From positions 5,360,270-5,424,269 of the forward strand of contig NZ_CP011930.1 of assembly GCF_001040945.1 (NCBI RefSeq): DNA of 64,000 nucleotides. The letters are read 5' to 3'. Source of the DNA: Herbaspirillum seropedicae. Lineage in GTDB: Bacteria; Pseudomonadota; Gammaproteobacteria; Burkholderiales; Burkholderiaceae_D. Position numbers and translations under genes: made by a program. Positions 9,689-19,571 of this stretch are shown here, one piece after another (positions within the stretch are counted from its first letter, which is position 1; every line of letters starts with the position of its first letter). The notes beneath the pieces are model-generated. The model had not been told where the DNA came from, did not search any database, and was given only the letters and a program-made list of their open reading frames with translations.

Positions 9689-9806
9689 CAAGAATTCCTG
9701 TACAGCCATCCTCGTCCAGCAGTGGTGATCGCAGTCAAGCAGAGGTCATCATCAAGGCTCGCTCCTTGGTTGTCAGTCATGTCAGTCATATTTCAGGACA
9801 TATAAA

Positions 9807-10775
9807 GTGACCAGAGCTCCCTTTTGCGACGAAGCATATTGGAACAAGTGGATTCACTTCGGCGGCGAGAGCATCGCTGATCAGCTTGATCGCTTAGGTC
9901 GCCCCAGCGGAAATCCCAGCTATCGTCCGCAGTATGCTTTCACCATAGTCAGCAATTATCTGGAGTTGATGCTGATGCATTACTCCAGAGGCGACTCTGC
10001 AGAAGTCGTCACGCAACACCTGCCCGACCTGATCTCGGCCTGGGAGGAAGCCGAACGTCTGCATCTGGAAATCATGTCCAGCGAAGACTATTGGCGCAAG
10101 TTCAACTGGTCCACCAATCTGGACCATTACATCGTCTGCTTCTGGATCACCGGATTGGCGCTATGTTCGCCCCTCGGTGAAGATGGATGGAAGCGGTTGA
10201 TCGCCCTGATGGGCAACGAAGGCAAGGATCGTCTGCTCGATACCATTCTCGCCAGCCGGCAGCAGAATCGCGTGATCGGCACGACGCTATGTCATCCCAA
10301 GCCCTACCAACAATTGCTCGACGTGGTGACCTGCGATCCAGAACAGCAGGCTCATGCCTTGCAACGCTTTGTCAGCACCTGGTATGCCGATCTGGATCGC
10401 CCACCCGCCAACAAGAAGCTCTCCTCCGACACCGCCCTCTACAACAGACCGTTCTGGTACAAATACGGCGAGCACAACAGACAGGGCGGAGCTTATTTCG
10501 GCCAGTGGTGCGTCGAGGCTGTCGCTGTGGCCAAGCTGTTCGGTATCGACGATAGCCTTTGCGTGGGTCACCCGCAGTACCCAGGTGATCTCCTGCGCCC
10601 TGGCGTCGTTACACCTCCGGACCTGCAGCGCCTGCCGGCCAGCCTGAAGAAGTGGCCGCCGGACACGCCAGCAGAGGAAAATGCATCGGGATCCGAGAAC
10701 GACGCTGCTCAGAAAAGCAGCACCACCGCATCACGCGGTTGGCTGGCGCGTCTATTCTCCAGGAATCGCGACTAG
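9807..10775 (+). CDS. PoNi-like immunity protein (DUF1910/DUF1911), orphan
   Basis: The 322-residue protein resembles the DUF1910-DUF1911 two-domain immunity proteins that protect against PoNe DNase toxins delivered by type VI secretion. Visible family-like stretches are an N-terminal helical region (FTIVSNYLELMLMHYSRGD) and the later LYNRPFWYKYGEHNRQGGAYFGQWCVEAVAVAKLFGIDD with a HPQYPGDLLRP tail. Residues from about 285 on are a low-complexity Ser/Ala/Asn linker plus a short basic end. It starts at GTG 9807. No toxin gene is adjacent; the preceding gene is another immunity type. Confidence 0.75.
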   Translation: MTRAPFCDEAYWNKWIHFGGESIADQLDRLGRPSGNPSYRPQYAFTIVSNYLELMLMHYSRGDSAEVVTQHLPDLISAWEEAERLHLEIMSSEDYWRKFNWSTNLDHYIVCFWITGLALCSPLGEDGWKRLIALMGNEGKDRLLDTILASRQQNRVIGTTLCHPKPYQQLLDVVTCDPEQQAHALQRFVSTWYADLDRPPANKKLSSDTALYNRPFWYKYGEHNRQGGAYFGQWCVEAVAVAKLFGIDDSLCVGHPQYPGDLLRPGVVTPPDLQRLPASLKKWPPDTPAEENASGSENDAAQKSSTTASRGWLARLFSRNRD

Positions 10776-10787
10776 CCTCGTCCGCAC

Positions 10788-11852
10788 TCACACCACCACA
10801 AACCGATACACCCCATCCTCCCCCACCAAGCGCCGCACCGCGCCGTCATACCAAAGCTTGTGCAGATGCGCCACCGCCTCTCCCAGTGCGAAGGAGAGCT
10901 GGTGCGTATCCAGCGCACGCTTGAACATCACCGGCAGGATGTCCACGCCCGTCTGCGGCGTGGCGCACGCTTCCAGCACTTCGGCCAGGCGCTGGCGGTG
11001 ATGATCGTTCAACTGTTCAATGCGCGTGTGCAAGCCTCTGAAAGGCTTGCCATGCGAGGGCAGCACCAGCGCGTCGGCGGGCAGCTGCGCATACTTCTTC
11101 AATGAATCCAGATACTGCTGCACCGGATTGCTCTCCGGCTCGATGGCAAACACCGACACATTGGTGGAGATGCGCGGCAAGACCATGTCCCCCGAGATCA
11201 ACACATTCAAGTCGCGGCAATACAGCGACACATGCTCCGGCGAATGGCCAAATCCGGTGATGATCTCCCAGTCGCGTCCACCGATGGCCACGGCATGGCC
11301 ATCCTGCATCCGGTGATACGAACGCGGCACCGCCGGCACCAGGTCCTGGTAATAGGTATTGCGCCCTTGCAGCGTGGCAATGGTCTGCGGATCGGCCAAT
11401 CCATGACGCTGGAAATGCGGCGTGGCCGCCGTGCCTTCCGCGCCGGGCAAGGCCGCTGACATCACGCGGGCAAAGGCGTACTCGCCCGTGCTCATCCATA
11501 ACGGCGCCTGCCAGCGCTGGCACAGCCACTCGGCCAGGCCGACGTGATCGGGATGGCAGTGCGTGACCAGCACGCGCAGGATGGGCAGGCCTTCGAGCTC
11601 ATCGGCAAAGATCCTCTCCCAGGCCTGGCGGGTGTCCTCGGTGGCGATGCCGCAATCGACGACGGTCCAGCCGCGCTGGCGTCCGTTGGGCGTGTCCATC
11701 TCATCGGCCAGCAGCCACAGGTTGATATGGTTCAACGCAAAGGGCAGCCCCATGCGCAGCCAGCGCACGCCGGGCGCAACCTCCATGACGTGGCCCGGTT
11801 CGGGCAGGGTGTCGCCAAAGACGTAATCAAGCTGGGATTCAAGTGCATTCAT
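10788..11852 (-). CDS. Metallo-beta-lactamase-fold hydrolase
   Basis: The 354-residue protein contains the zinc motif HCHPDH (H98, H100, D102, H103) after VLVT, a downstream GFGHSPEHVSLY carrying the next His ligand, and ISGDMVLPRIS with the bridging Asp. These belong to the glyoxalase-II-like MBL superfamily; the C-terminal extension ends HLHKLWYDGAVRRLVGEDGVYRF. The substrate is unknown. It diverges from liuR, with the palindromic operator between them, so it may belong to the LiuR regulon as a thioesterase-like enzyme. The start is uncertain: ATG 11852 removes a spurious 39-residue hydrophobic extension that overlaps the operator side. Confidence 0.8.
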   Translation of the reverse strand: MNALESQLDYVFGDTLPEPGHVMEVAPGVRWLRMGLPFALNHINLWLLADEMDTPNGRQRGWTVVDCGIATEDTRQAWERIFADELEGLPILRVLVTHCHPDHVGLAEWLCQRWQAPLWMSTGEYAFARVMSAALPGAEGTAATPHFQRHGLADPQTIATLQGRNTYYQDLVPAVPRSYHRMQDGHAVAIGGRDWEIITGFGHSPEHVSLYCRDLNVLISGDMVLPRISTNVSVFAIEPESNPVQQYLDSLKKYAQLPADALVLPSHGKPFRGLHTRIEQLNDHHRQRLAEVLEACATPQTGVDILPVMFKRALDTHQLSFALGEAVAHLHKLWYDGAVRRLVGEDGVYRFVVV

Positions 11853-11972
11853 CAGTGAAATGAGCCGGGCCGCAACGATGACAAGAATGACGCCGGATAT
11901 TGCTCCAGCGACAAGGAAAGAACGCTCGCCCGGCGCATGCTGCATTTTCCGCTGGACGGCAAGGCACAATAT

Positions 11973-11992
11973 ACTTTACGTTAACGTAAAGT
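11973..11992. promoter_or_regulatory. Perfect 20-bp palindrome, predicted LiuR operator
   Basis: The half-site is ACTTTACGTT followed immediately by its exact complement. It lies 28 bp before liuR and about 120 bp from the divergent hydrolase gene. The core TTTACGTTAACGTAAA agrees with the motif I recall for LiuR, the MerR-type regulator of branched-chain amino acid degradation. Confidence 0.8.
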
Positions 11993-12019
11993 GCCAGACC
12001 AACCGTATCCGACACCGCC

Positions 12020-12448
12020 ATGCCCACCTACACCATCACCGAACTGGCTGAGGAATTCGCCATCACGCCGCGTGCGATCCGCTTCTACGAGGACCACGGC
12101 ATCCTCAATCCCAAGCGCGAGGGCGTGGGCGGCCGGCACCGCGTCTACCCAGCACGGGAGCGCACCCGCCTGAAGCTGACGCTGCGCGGCAAGCGCCTGG
12201 GTTTTACGCTCTCGGAGATCAAGGACCTCATCGACATGTACGAATCACCCAAGGATACGCAAGCGCAGCTGCAGCGTTTCCTGGGCTTGCTGCAACAGCA
12301 TCGCGAGAAGCTGGAACAGCAGCGCGAAGACCTGGAATTGACGTTATCGGAAATCGCCGCCCACGAGGAAGAGTGCCGCCAGTTGCTCACCGATGGCAAG
12401 CCCAGGCCCCTCGGCAGCAAGCCCCGACGCAAGGCGGTGGCCGCCTGA
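12020..12448 (+). CDS. liuR: MerR-family regulator of leucine/isovalerate degradation
   Basis: The 142-residue protein has a MerR winged helix at the N-terminus (TYTITELAEEFAITPRAIRFYEDHGIL, shown here only as key blocks TITELAEEF and AIRFYED). A long coiled-coil dimerisation helix follows (about 75-120, rich in Gln/Glu/Leu), then a basic tail. There is no cysteine metal site of the MerR/CueR type. It sits directly upstream of liuA and has the palindrome typical of LiuR in its promoter, so autoregulation and control of liuABDE are expected. Confidence 0.88.
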   Translation: MPTYTITELAEEFAITPRAIRFYEDHGILNPKREGVGGRHRVYPARERTRLKLTLRGKRLGFTLSEIKDLIDMYESPKDTQAQLQRFLGLLQQHREKLEQQREDLELTLSEIAAHEEECRQLLTDGKPRPLGSKPRRKAVAA

Positions 12449-12547
12449 TCGCACCAGCCCGACATCAACCAGACATCATCCAGACACCCGCCGACAAGAA
12501 CGCGAAGAACGCCCACCACGGCCCCCACCACCCACGAGGAGACCCCC

Positions 12548-13732
12548 ATGATCCACCTGCCCGGCCTGAGTTTCGACCACGGAGAAGACATCGCCGCCCT
12601 GCGTGAAGCAGTGGCCGCCTTTGCCCACAGCGAGATCGCCCCGCGCGCCGCCGAGATCGACCGCAGCGACCAGTTCCCCATGGACCTGTGGAAGAAACTG
12701 GGCGATCTGGGCGTGCTGGGCATCACGGTGAGCGAAGAATATGGCGGCGCCGGACTGGGCTACCTGGCCCACATCATCGCCATGGAAGAAATCTCGCGCG
12801 CCTCGGCCTCGGTGGGATTGTCCTATGGCGCGCACTCCAATCTCTGCGTGAACCAGATCAAGCGCAACGGCAACGAAGAACAGAAACGCAAGTACCTGCC
12901 CAGGCTGATCTCGGGGGACTTCATCGGCGCCCTGGCGATGTCCGAACCCAATGCCGGTTCGGATGTGGTGAGCATGAAACTGCGCGCCGACAAGAAGGGC
13001 GACCGCTATGTGCTCAATGGCAGCAAGATGTGGATCACCAATGGTCCCGATGCCGACGTGCTGGTGGTCTATGCCAAGACCGATCTCGAAGCCGGCGCGC
13101 GCGGCATGACCGCCTTCCTGGTAGAGAAAGGATATAAAGGATTTTCCGTCGCGCAGAAGCTGGACAAACTCGGCATGCGCGGCTCCCACACCGGCGAGCT
13201 GGTGTTCCAGGATTGCGAAGTACCGGAAGAGAACGTGCTGGGCGGCGTGGGCCGGGGCGTGAACGTGCTGATGTCGGGCCTGGATTTCGAGCGCAGCGTG
13301 CTCTCCGGTGGTCCGCTGGGCATCATGCAGGCCTGCATGGATGTGGTGGTCCCCTACGTGCATGACCGCAAGCAGTTCGGCCAGGCCATCGGTGAATTCC
13401 AGCTCATGCAGGGCAAGCTGGCCGACATGTATTCCACCATGATGGCTTGCAAGGCCTACGTCTATGCGGTCGGCCAGGCCTGTGACCGCGCCGACAGCGC
13501 CGACAAGGTGCGCGCGCTGCGCAAGGACGCTGCCGGGGCCATCCTGTACTCCGCCGAGAAAGCCACCTGGATGGCCGGCGAAGCCATCCAGTCCCTGGGC
13601 GGCAATGGCTACATCAATGAATATCCGGTCGGCCGCCTGTGGCGCGACGCCAAGCTCTACGAGATCGGCGCGGGCACCAGCGAGATCCGCCGCATGCTGA
13701 TCGGCCGCGAATTGTTTGCCGATACCCTCTGA
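12548..13732 (+). CDS. liuA: Isovaleryl-CoA dehydrogenase
   Basis: This 394-residue acyl-CoA dehydrogenase converts isovaleryl-CoA to 3-methylcrotonyl-CoA with electron transfer to ETF, the third step of leucine degradation. Family signatures include [18 protein letters not shown] (substrate and FAD region), [17 protein letters not shown], and [22 protein letters not shown] near the C-terminus. The Glu in [15 protein letters not shown] is at the position used as catalytic base in isovaleryl-CoA dehydrogenases rather than the shorter-chain enzymes. An AGGAG site (12536-12540) precedes the ATG. It follows liuR by 99 bp. Confidence 0.94.
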   Translation: MIHLPGLSFDHGEDIAALREAVAAFAHSEIAPRAAEIDRSDQFPMDLWKKLGDLGVLGITVSEEYGGAGLGYLAHIIAMEEISRASASVGLSYGAHSNLCVNQIKRNGNEEQKRKYLPRLISGDFIGALAMSEPNAGSDVVSMKLRADKKGDRYVLNGSKMWITNGPDADVLVVYAKTDLEAGARGMTAFLVEKGYKGFSVAQKLDKLGMRGSHTGELVFQDCEVPEENVLGGVGRGVNVLMSGLDFERSVLSGGPLGIMQACMDVVVPYVHDRKQFGQAIGEFQLMQGKLADMYSTMMACKAYVYAVGQACDRADSADKVRALRKDAAGAILYSAEKATWMAGEAIQSLGGNGYINEYPVGRLWRDAKLYEIGAGTSEIRRMLIGRELFADTL

Positions 13733-13783
13733 ATACCTCTGAACATTTCTGAACACATCCGCATTCACCAGACACCGGACATC

Positions 13784-14386
13784 ATGAGCAACCCCATCGA
13801 TTTCTACTTCGACTTCAGCTCGCCCTACGGCTATTTCGCCGCCGTCGAGATCGACAAGCTGGCCGCGCAACATGGCCGCGACGTGAACTGGCATCCCATC
13901 CTGCTGGGCCCCATCTTCAAGGCGCTGGGCACCAATTCGCTGGTCAACATTCCGGTCAAGGGCGAGTATTCGCGTCATGACATGGAGCGCACGGCGCGCT
14001 TCCACAACATTTTCTACAAAGCGCCCAGTCACTTCCCCATCGGCACCCAGGTCGCCGCACGCGCCACGCTGTGGGTGCAGCAAACCCAGCCGGCCAAGGC
14101 GGTCGAGTTGATCAAGACCTTGTACAGCGCCTACTTCACCGAAGACATCGACATCAGCGTCGTCGACAACGTGCTGCGCATCGCCGCCGATCTCGGCATC
14201 GACCGCAACGCCCTGCAGGCGGCGCTGGAGTCGCCCGAGCTCAAGGACCAGCTGCGCCAGTCCACCGAAGCGGCGGGCCAGGCCGGAGTGTTCGGCTCGC
14301 CCTTCATGATCGTCGATGGCGAACAGTTCTGGGGCTTTGATCGCTTCCCGCAACTGGAAGCCCTGCTGAAGAACGGAAAGATCTGA
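13784..14386 (+). CDS. 2-hydroxychromene-2-carboxylate isomerase-like (kappa-GST/DsbA fold) protein
   Basis: The 200-residue protein starts with the NahD/kappa-class signature IDFYFDFSSPYGYFAA and ends with GVFGSPFMIVDGEQFWGFDRF, the glutathione-site region of HCCA isomerases. Homologues in naphthalene degraders isomerise chromene carboxylates using glutathione, but no aromatic pathway is present here. It lies 51 bp after liuA and overlaps the next gene, so it is co-transcribed with the liu genes. Its role in leucine degradation is unknown. Confidence 0.85.
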   Translation: MSNPIDFYFDFSSPYGYFAAVEIDKLAAQHGRDVNWHPILLGPIFKALGTNSLVNIPVKGEYSRHDMERTARFHNIFYKAPSHFPIGTQVAARATLWVQQTQPAKAVELIKTLYSAYFTEDIDISVVDNVLRIAADLGIDRNALQAALESPELKDQLRQSTEAAGQAGVFGSPFMIVDGEQFWGFDRFPQLEALLKNGKI

Positions 14387-14796
14387 TGAGCAACAAGAAA
14401 GACAAGGCCTGCCCCTGCGGCCAACCCAGCTTCGACAAATGCTGTGGGCGCTTCATCACGGGCGGCCAGATTCCCGCCACCGCCGACCTGCTGATGCGCT
14501 CGCGCTACAGCGCCTTCGCCCTGCGCGATGAAGCCTACCTGCGCGCCACCTGGTTTCCCGACACCTTGCCCGAGGAAGAGCTGACCAGCGAAACCGACGT
14601 CAAGTGGATAGGCCTGGACATCAAGAAGCACCAGCACGTCGCCGGCAGCGATGAGGCAACCGTGGAATTCGTGGCCCGCTTCAAGGTGGCTGGCCGCGCG
14701 CACCGCCTGCACGAGATCAGCAACTTCGTGCGCCAGCCTGATGCGGCCGGCCAGATGCGCTGGTACTACGTGGATGGCAGCTTCCCGGAGGATTGA
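14386..14796 (+). CDS. YchJ-family protein with SEC-C zinc motif
   Basis: The 136-residue protein has an N-terminal SEC-C type cysteine motif (CPCGQPSFDKCCG, residues 9-21), then DLLMRSRYSAFALRD and an NTF2-like beta-rich region closing with WYYVDGSF. These are the hallmarks of the YchJ (UPF0225) family, whose function is unknown. Its ATG overlaps the preceding stop codon (TGATG), indicating translational coupling with the isomerase-like gene. Confidence 0.88.
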   Translation: MSNKKDKACPCGQPSFDKCCGRFITGGQIPATADLLMRSRYSAFALRDEAYLRATWFPDTLPEEELTSETDVKWIGLDIKKHQHVAGSDEATVEFVARFKVAGRAHRLHEISNFVRQPDAAGQMRWYYVDGSFPED

Positions 14797-14873
14797 CGTT
14801 TTCTGCACTACGTACCAAGGCATCAAGGCAGCGCTGCATCACGACAAGAAACTGAACAGAGAGACGAGACACC

Positions 14874-16508
14874 ATGCCGCAGATTGAAAGCAAGCTCAAC
14901 CCGCGCAGCGAGGATTTCCAGAACAACCGCGCCGCCATGCAGCGCATCGTCGATGACCTGCGCGAGAAGATCGCCGCCATCGCCGAGGGCGGTGGCCAGG
15001 CGGCGCGCGAGAAGCACCTCGCGCGCGGCAAGCTGCTACCGCGTGACCGGGTGCAGATGCTGCTGGACCCGGGCACGCCCTTCCTGGAATTCTCGCAGCT
15101 GGCCGCCTACGGCATGTATCGCGAAAAAGACCGCGATGGCCAACCCAAGGACGCCGCGCCCTCAGCCGGCATCATCACCGGCATCGGCCGCGTGGCCGGG
15201 CAGGAGTGCGTGATCGTCTGCAACGACGCCACCGTCAAGGGCGGCACCTATTATCCGATGACGGCCAAGAAGCACCTGCGCGCCCAGGAGATCGCCGAAT
15301 TCAACCACCTGCCCTGCATCTACCTGGTCGACAGTGGCGGCGCCAACCTGCCCAACCAGGATGAGGTCTTCCCCGACCGCGACCACTTCGGCCGCATCTT
15401 CTACAACCAGGCCAACCTGTCGGCCAAGGGCATTGCCCAGATCGCCGTGGTGATGGGTTCCTGCACCGCCGGCGGCGCCTATGTGCCGGCCATGAGCGAT
15501 GAGTCCATCATCGTCAAGGACCAGGCCACCATCTTCCTGGCCGGGCCGCCGCTGGTGAAGGCCGCGACCGGCGAAGTGGTAAGCGCCGAAGAACTGGGCG
15601 GGGGCGACGTGCATACGCGCCTCTCCGGCGTGGCCGACCACCTGGCCCAGGACGACACCCATGCGCTGGCCATCGCCCGCAACATCGTCGGCCACCTCAA
15701 CCGCCGCAAGCCGCAACCACTGGCGCTGCGCGAGAGCATCGAACCCAGGTACCCGGCGCAGGAGCTCTATGGCGTCATCCCCACCGATACCCGCAAGCCC
15801 TTCGACGTGCGCGAAGTCATCGCCCGCATCGTGGACGCCAGCGAGTTCGATGAATTCAAGGCGCGCTACGGCACTACGCTGGTGTGCGGATTCGCTCACC
15901 TGCATGGCATGCCGGTGGGCATCATCGCCAACAACGGCATCCTCTTCTCGGAGGCCGCCGAGAAAGGCACGCACTTCATCGAACTGTGCTGCCAGCGCAA
16001 GATCCCGCTGATCTTCCTGCAGAACATCACCGGCTTCATGGTCGGCAAGAAGTACGAGAACGAAGGCATTGCCCGCCATGGTGCAAAAATGGTCACCGCC
16101 GTCTCCACCGCCAAGGTGCCCAAGCTCACCGTGATCATCGGCGGCAGCTTCGGCGCCGGCAACTATGGCATGTGCGGCCGCGCCTTCTCGCCGCGCTTCC
16201 TGTGGATGTGGCCCAATGCGCGCATCTCGGTGATGGGGGGTGAACAGGCCGCCAGCGTGCTGGCCACGGTCAAGCGCGATGGCATCGAGGCGCGCGGCGG
16301 CAGCTGGAGCGCCGAGGAAGAGGCCGCCTTCAAGGAGCCCATCCGCGCCCAGTACGAAACCCAGGGCCATCCCTATTACGCCTCGGCGCGCCTGTGGGAC
16401 GACGGCGTCATCGATCCCGCCGACACCCGCCAGGTGCTGGCGCTGGGCCTGTCGGCGGCGCTCAACGCCCCCATCGAAGAGACCCGCTTCGGCGTGTTCC
16501 GTATTTGA
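14874..16508 (+). CDS. liuB: Methylcrotonyl-CoA carboxylase, carboxyltransferase (beta) subunit
   Basis: LiuB transfers carboxyl from biotin to 3-methylcrotonyl-CoA, forming 3-methylglutaconyl-CoA. The 544-residue protein has the two crotonase-like carboxyltransferase halves: [42 protein letters not shown] and, in the second half, [13 protein letters not shown] and [15 protein letters not shown]. The [15 protein letters not shown] opening with early [13 protein letters not shown] is standard for the MCC beta chain rather than propionyl-CoA carboxylase. It pairs with liuD 22 bp downstream. Confidence 0.95.
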   Translation: MPQIESKLNPRSEDFQNNRAAMQRIVDDLREKIAAIAEGGGQAAREKHLARGKLLPRDRVQMLLDPGTPFLEFSQLAAYGMYREKDRDGQPKDAAPSAGIITGIGRVAGQECVIVCNDATVKGGTYYPMTAKKHLRAQEIAEFNHLPCIYLVDSGGANLPNQDEVFPDRDHFGRIFYNQANLSAKGIAQIAVVMGSCTAGGAYVPAMSDESIIVKDQATIFLAGPPLVKAATGEVVSAEELGGGDVHTRLSGVADHLAQDDTHALAIARNIVGHLNRRKPQPLALRESIEPRYPAQELYGVIPTDTRKPFDVREVIARIVDASEFDEFKARYGTTLVCGFAHLHGMPVGIIANNGILFSEAAEKGTHFIELCCQRKIPLIFLQNITGFMVGKKYENEGIARHGAKMVTAVSTAKVPKLTVIIGGSFGAGNYGMCGRAFSPRFLWMWPNARISVMGGEQAASVLATVKRDGIEARGGSWSAEEEAAFKEPIRAQYETQGHPYYASARLWDDGVIDPADTRQVLALGLSAALNAPIEETRFGVFRI

Positions 16509-16530
16509 GCCGCGCCTGCGAGGAGAGTCC

Positions 16531-18546
16531 ATGTTCACCAAGATCCTGATCGCCAATCGCGGCGAAATCGCCTGCCGCGTGGCAGCCACCGCACGTCGCC
16601 TGGGCATTGCCACGGTAGCCGTCTATTCCGATGCCGACGCCCGCGCCAAGCACGTGGCCGCCTGTGATGAAAGCGTGCGCCTGGGCCCGGCGCCAGCGCG
16701 CGAAAGCTACCTCTGTGCCGAAAAGATCATCGCCGCCGCGCTGGCTACAGGCGCACAGGCGATCCATCCCGGCTATGGTTTCCTGTCGGAGAATGCCGGC
16801 TTCGCCCAGGCCTGCGCCCAGGCCGGGCTGGTCTTCATCGGCCCGCCCGCGTCGGCCATCGAGGCCATGGGCTCCAAGGCGGCAGCCAAGGCGCTGATGG
16901 AACAGGCTGCCGTGCCGCTGGTGCCGGGCTATCACGGCGAAGAACAGGAGAGCGGCTTGCTGCACAGCCAGGCCGATCGCATCGGCTACCCGGTGCTGCT
17001 CAAGGCCAGCGCTGGCGGCGGCGGCAAGGGCATGCGCGTGGTCGAGCGTTCGGAAGACTTCGACGCCGCGCTGGCCTCCTGCAAGCGCGAGGCCATTGCC
17101 AGCTTCGGCGACGATCGCGTGCTGGTGGAAAAATACCTGACCCGGCCGCGCCACATCGAGATCCAGGTCTTCGCCGATGGCCACGGACACTGCGTCTACC
17201 TGTTCGAACGCGACTGCTCCGTGCAACGCCGCCACCAGAAGGTGCTGGAAGAAGCCCCTGCGCCCGGCATGAGCGAAGAGCGCCGCGCCGCCATGGGCGA
17301 GGCCGCCGTGGCCGCCGCCCGCGCCGTCGGCTATGTCGGCGCAGGCACGGTGGAATTCATCGCCAACCAGGATGGCAGCTTCTATTTCATGGAGATGAAC
17401 ACCCGCCTGCAGGTCGAGCATCCGGTGACCGAAATGATCACCGGTCTCGATCTGGTGGAGTGGCAGTTACGTGTCGCCGCAGGGCAGGCATTGCCGCTGA
17501 AGCAAGAGCAATTACGCATCCACGGCCACGCCATCGAAGCGCGCATCTATGCCGAGAATCCCGAGAAGGGTTTCCTGCCCGCCATCGGCACGCTCACCCG
17601 CATGCGCAGTGCTGCAGCGGTGGAATTCCGCCTGGGACAGAGCGCGCCGGGCGACCCGGCGCATGTGCGCATCGACGCGGGCGTGAGAGAAGGCGACGCC
17701 ATCTCGCCCTTCTATGATCCGATGATCGCCAAGCTCATCGTCTGGGGGCCGGACCGCGACGCCGCCCTGCGCAACATGCAGCGCGCGCTGGCGCAATACC
17801 AGGTGGTCGGCCTGGCCACCAATATCGCTTTCCTGCAGCGGCTGGTCGCAGGCCAGGCCTTTTCCACGGCGGCCCTCGATACCGGACTGATCGAGCGGCA
17901 TCGCGATACCCTGTTCCCGCCGCCCTCCTCGCCCGATACCGAGACCCTGGCCCTGGCCATCGCCGCGATCCTGCAGCAGGAGCACGCACAAGCCGAGCGC
18001 AGCGATCCCTGGTCGCAACGCAACGGCTGGCGACTCAATACCCGCCTGCTGCGCACGCTGCGTTTCGAGCACGACGCGGGCGACACGACCGTGCAACTGG
18101 ACTATGCCGGCGACGGCCAGCACTGGTCCTTGCTGACGAACGGGCAGACGCATGCGCTGCAACTGCACGCAGCCGACGGCGACACCCTGATCATCTCGCT
18201 GGACGGACGCACCCTGCGCGCCGATGTGCTGCGCGAAGGTGAATGGCTGCACGTCTTCGATGCCCACGGACAGCACAGCCTGCGCCATGTCGATCCCCTG
18301 GCCCACGCCGGCCATAGCGAGGCCGAAGGCGGACGCCTGACCGCGCCCATGCCCGGCAAGATCGTCGCGCTGCTGGTGCAGAAAGGCGCGAGCGTGGCGC
18401 ATGGCACGCCGCTGCTGATCATGGAGGCGATGAAGATGGAACACACCATCGCCGCGCCTGCCGATGGCGTGGTCGAAGACCTGCTCTATGCAGTCGGCGA
18501 CCAGGTGGCCGAAGGTGCGCAGCTACTGGAATTCAAGGCCGCTTGA
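16531..18546 (+). CDS. liuD: Methylcrotonyl-CoA carboxylase, biotin (alpha) subunit
   Basis: The 671-residue biotin-dependent subunit carboxylates its own biotin with ATP and bicarbonate. It has the biotin carboxylase N-terminus (ILIANRGEIACRV), the ATP-grasp glycine loop (ASAGGGGKGMRVV), FMEMNTRLQVEHPVTE and a C-terminal biotinyl domain with EAMKMEHT, in which K635 is the biotinylated lysine. The start is ATG 16531, preceded by AGGAGAG; the longer open frame overlapping liuB is not used. It lies directly after liuB, where many clusters carry liuC in between. Confidence 0.95.
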   Translation: MFTKILIANRGEIACRVAATARRLGIATVAVYSDADARAKHVAACDESVRLGPAPARESYLCAEKIIAAALATGAQAIHPGYGFLSENAGFAQACAQAGLVFIGPPASAIEAMGSKAAAKALMEQAAVPLVPGYHGEEQESGLLHSQADRIGYPVLLKASAGGGGKGMRVVERSEDFDAALASCKREAIASFGDDRVLVEKYLTRPRHIEIQVFADGHGHCVYLFERDCSVQRRHQKVLEEAPAPGMSEERRAAMGEAAVAAARAVGYVGAGTVEFIANQDGSFYFMEMNTRLQVEHPVTEMITGLDLVEWQLRVAAGQALPLKQEQLRIHGHAIEARIYAENPEKGFLPAIGTLTRMRSAAAVEFRLGQSAPGDPAHVRIDAGVREGDAISPFYDPMIAKLIVWGPDRDAALRNMQRALAQYQVVGLATNIAFLQRLVAGQAFSTAALDTGLIERHRDTLFPPPSSPDTETLALAIAAILQQEHAQAERSDPWSQRNGWRLNTRLLRTLRFEHDAGDTTVQLDYAGDGQHWSLLTNGQTHALQLHAADGDTLIISLDGRTLRADVLREGEWLHVFDAHGQHSLRHVDPLAHAGHSEAEGGRLTAPMPGKIVALLVQKGASVAHGTPLLIMEAMKMEHTIAAPADGVVEDLLYAVGDQVAEGAQLLEFKAA

Positions 18547-18556
18547 GCACCTCGCC

Positions 18557-19486
18557 ATGAACGCACCGGCCCTGCACATCGCCGCCAGCATCCATGTGCT
18601 GGAACGCGGCTGGCTGTCGTCCAACAATGTGCTGCTGTTCGGGCGCGATGAGGTGGCGATGATCGATAGCGGTTACGTCACCCACGCCGAACAGACCCGG
18701 ACCCTGGTGCGCCATGTCCTGGCGCAACGCGGGCGGCCCCGGCTGGACCTGCTGGTCAACACCCATCTGCACTCGGACCACTGCGGCGGCAATGCTGCGC
18801 TCCAGCAGGAGCACCACTGCCGCATCGCCATCCCCGCTGCAGAAGAGGAGAAGGTCCGCCACTGGGATGAAGACGCGCTGAGCTACCGCGCCACCGGACA
18901 GCGCTGCGCGCGTTTTACCGCTACGCAGACCTTGCGCAGCGGCGAGGTGCTACGCATGGGCGAGCTGGACTGGCAGGTGCTGGCCGCACCCGGCCATGAT
19001 CCGCATGCGCTGCTGTTCTACTGCGCGCAGGAGGGCGTGCTGGTCTCGGCTGATGCACTGTGGCGCAACGGTTTTGGCATCATCTTCCCGGAACTGGACG
19101 GTCAATCCGGCTTCGCAGAAGCCCGCGCCACGCTGGAACTGATCCGCAGCCTGGAGGTACGCACCGTCATCCCCGGCCACGGCGCGCCCTTCACCGAGGT
19201 CGATGATGCGCTGGAGAAGGCCTTCTCGCGGCTCGATTACCTGCAGGCCGATCCACGCCGCAATGCGCACAATGGCATCAAGGTATTGGTGAAGTTCCTG
19301 TTGATGGAGCGTGGCCGCATCGCGCTGGAGCAGTTGCCGGCGATGATGCGGGAGATCCCGCTGCTGCGCATCACCAATGAACGCCACCTGCAGATGGACG
19401 ACCTCGCCCTCGCCCGCTGGTGCGTAGCGCAGCTGGAGAAGGCCGGCGCCGCCCAAAGCGACGGCGTCTTCCTGCTCGACCGATGA
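18557..19486 (+). CDS. Metallo-beta-lactamase-fold hydrolase in liu cluster
   Basis: The 309-residue protein carries the zinc motif NTHLHSDHCGGN in the N-terminal third, AAPGHDPHALLFY, VSADALWRNGFG with the bridging Asp, and a late IPGHGAPF. This is the glyoxalase-II-like MBL arrangement. The ATG at 18557 lies 10 bp after the liuD stop, so it is part of the liu operon. The substrate is unknown; an acyl-CoA thioesterase or lactonase function serving the pathway is a guess. Confidence 0.85.
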   Translation: MNAPALHIAASIHVLERGWLSSNNVLLFGRDEVAMIDSGYVTHAEQTRTLVRHVLAQRGRPRLDLLVNTHLHSDHCGGNAALQQEHHCRIAIPAAEEEKVRHWDEDALSYRATGQRCARFTATQTLRSGEVLRMGELDWQVLAAPGHDPHALLFYCAQEGVLVSADALWRNGFGIIFPELDGQSGFAEARATLELIRSLEVRTVIPGHGAPFTEVDDALEKAFSRLDYLQADPRRNAHNGIKVLVKFLLMERGRIALEQLPAMMREIPLLRITNERHLQMDDLALARWCVAQLEKAGAAQSDGVFLLDR

Positions 19487-19571
19487 GCACACGCACCGGC
19501 CTGCCAGCGCCTGAAGCACGGCAGCCATGCTGTTATCATTTCCCGCTTGTTCCCCAGCCTTTGTGATTGCC

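Noticed and set aside
12476..14353. 625-codon open frame antisense to liuA and the isomerase-like gene
   Set aside because: Shadow of strongly coding sense genes; no motif or ribosome site.
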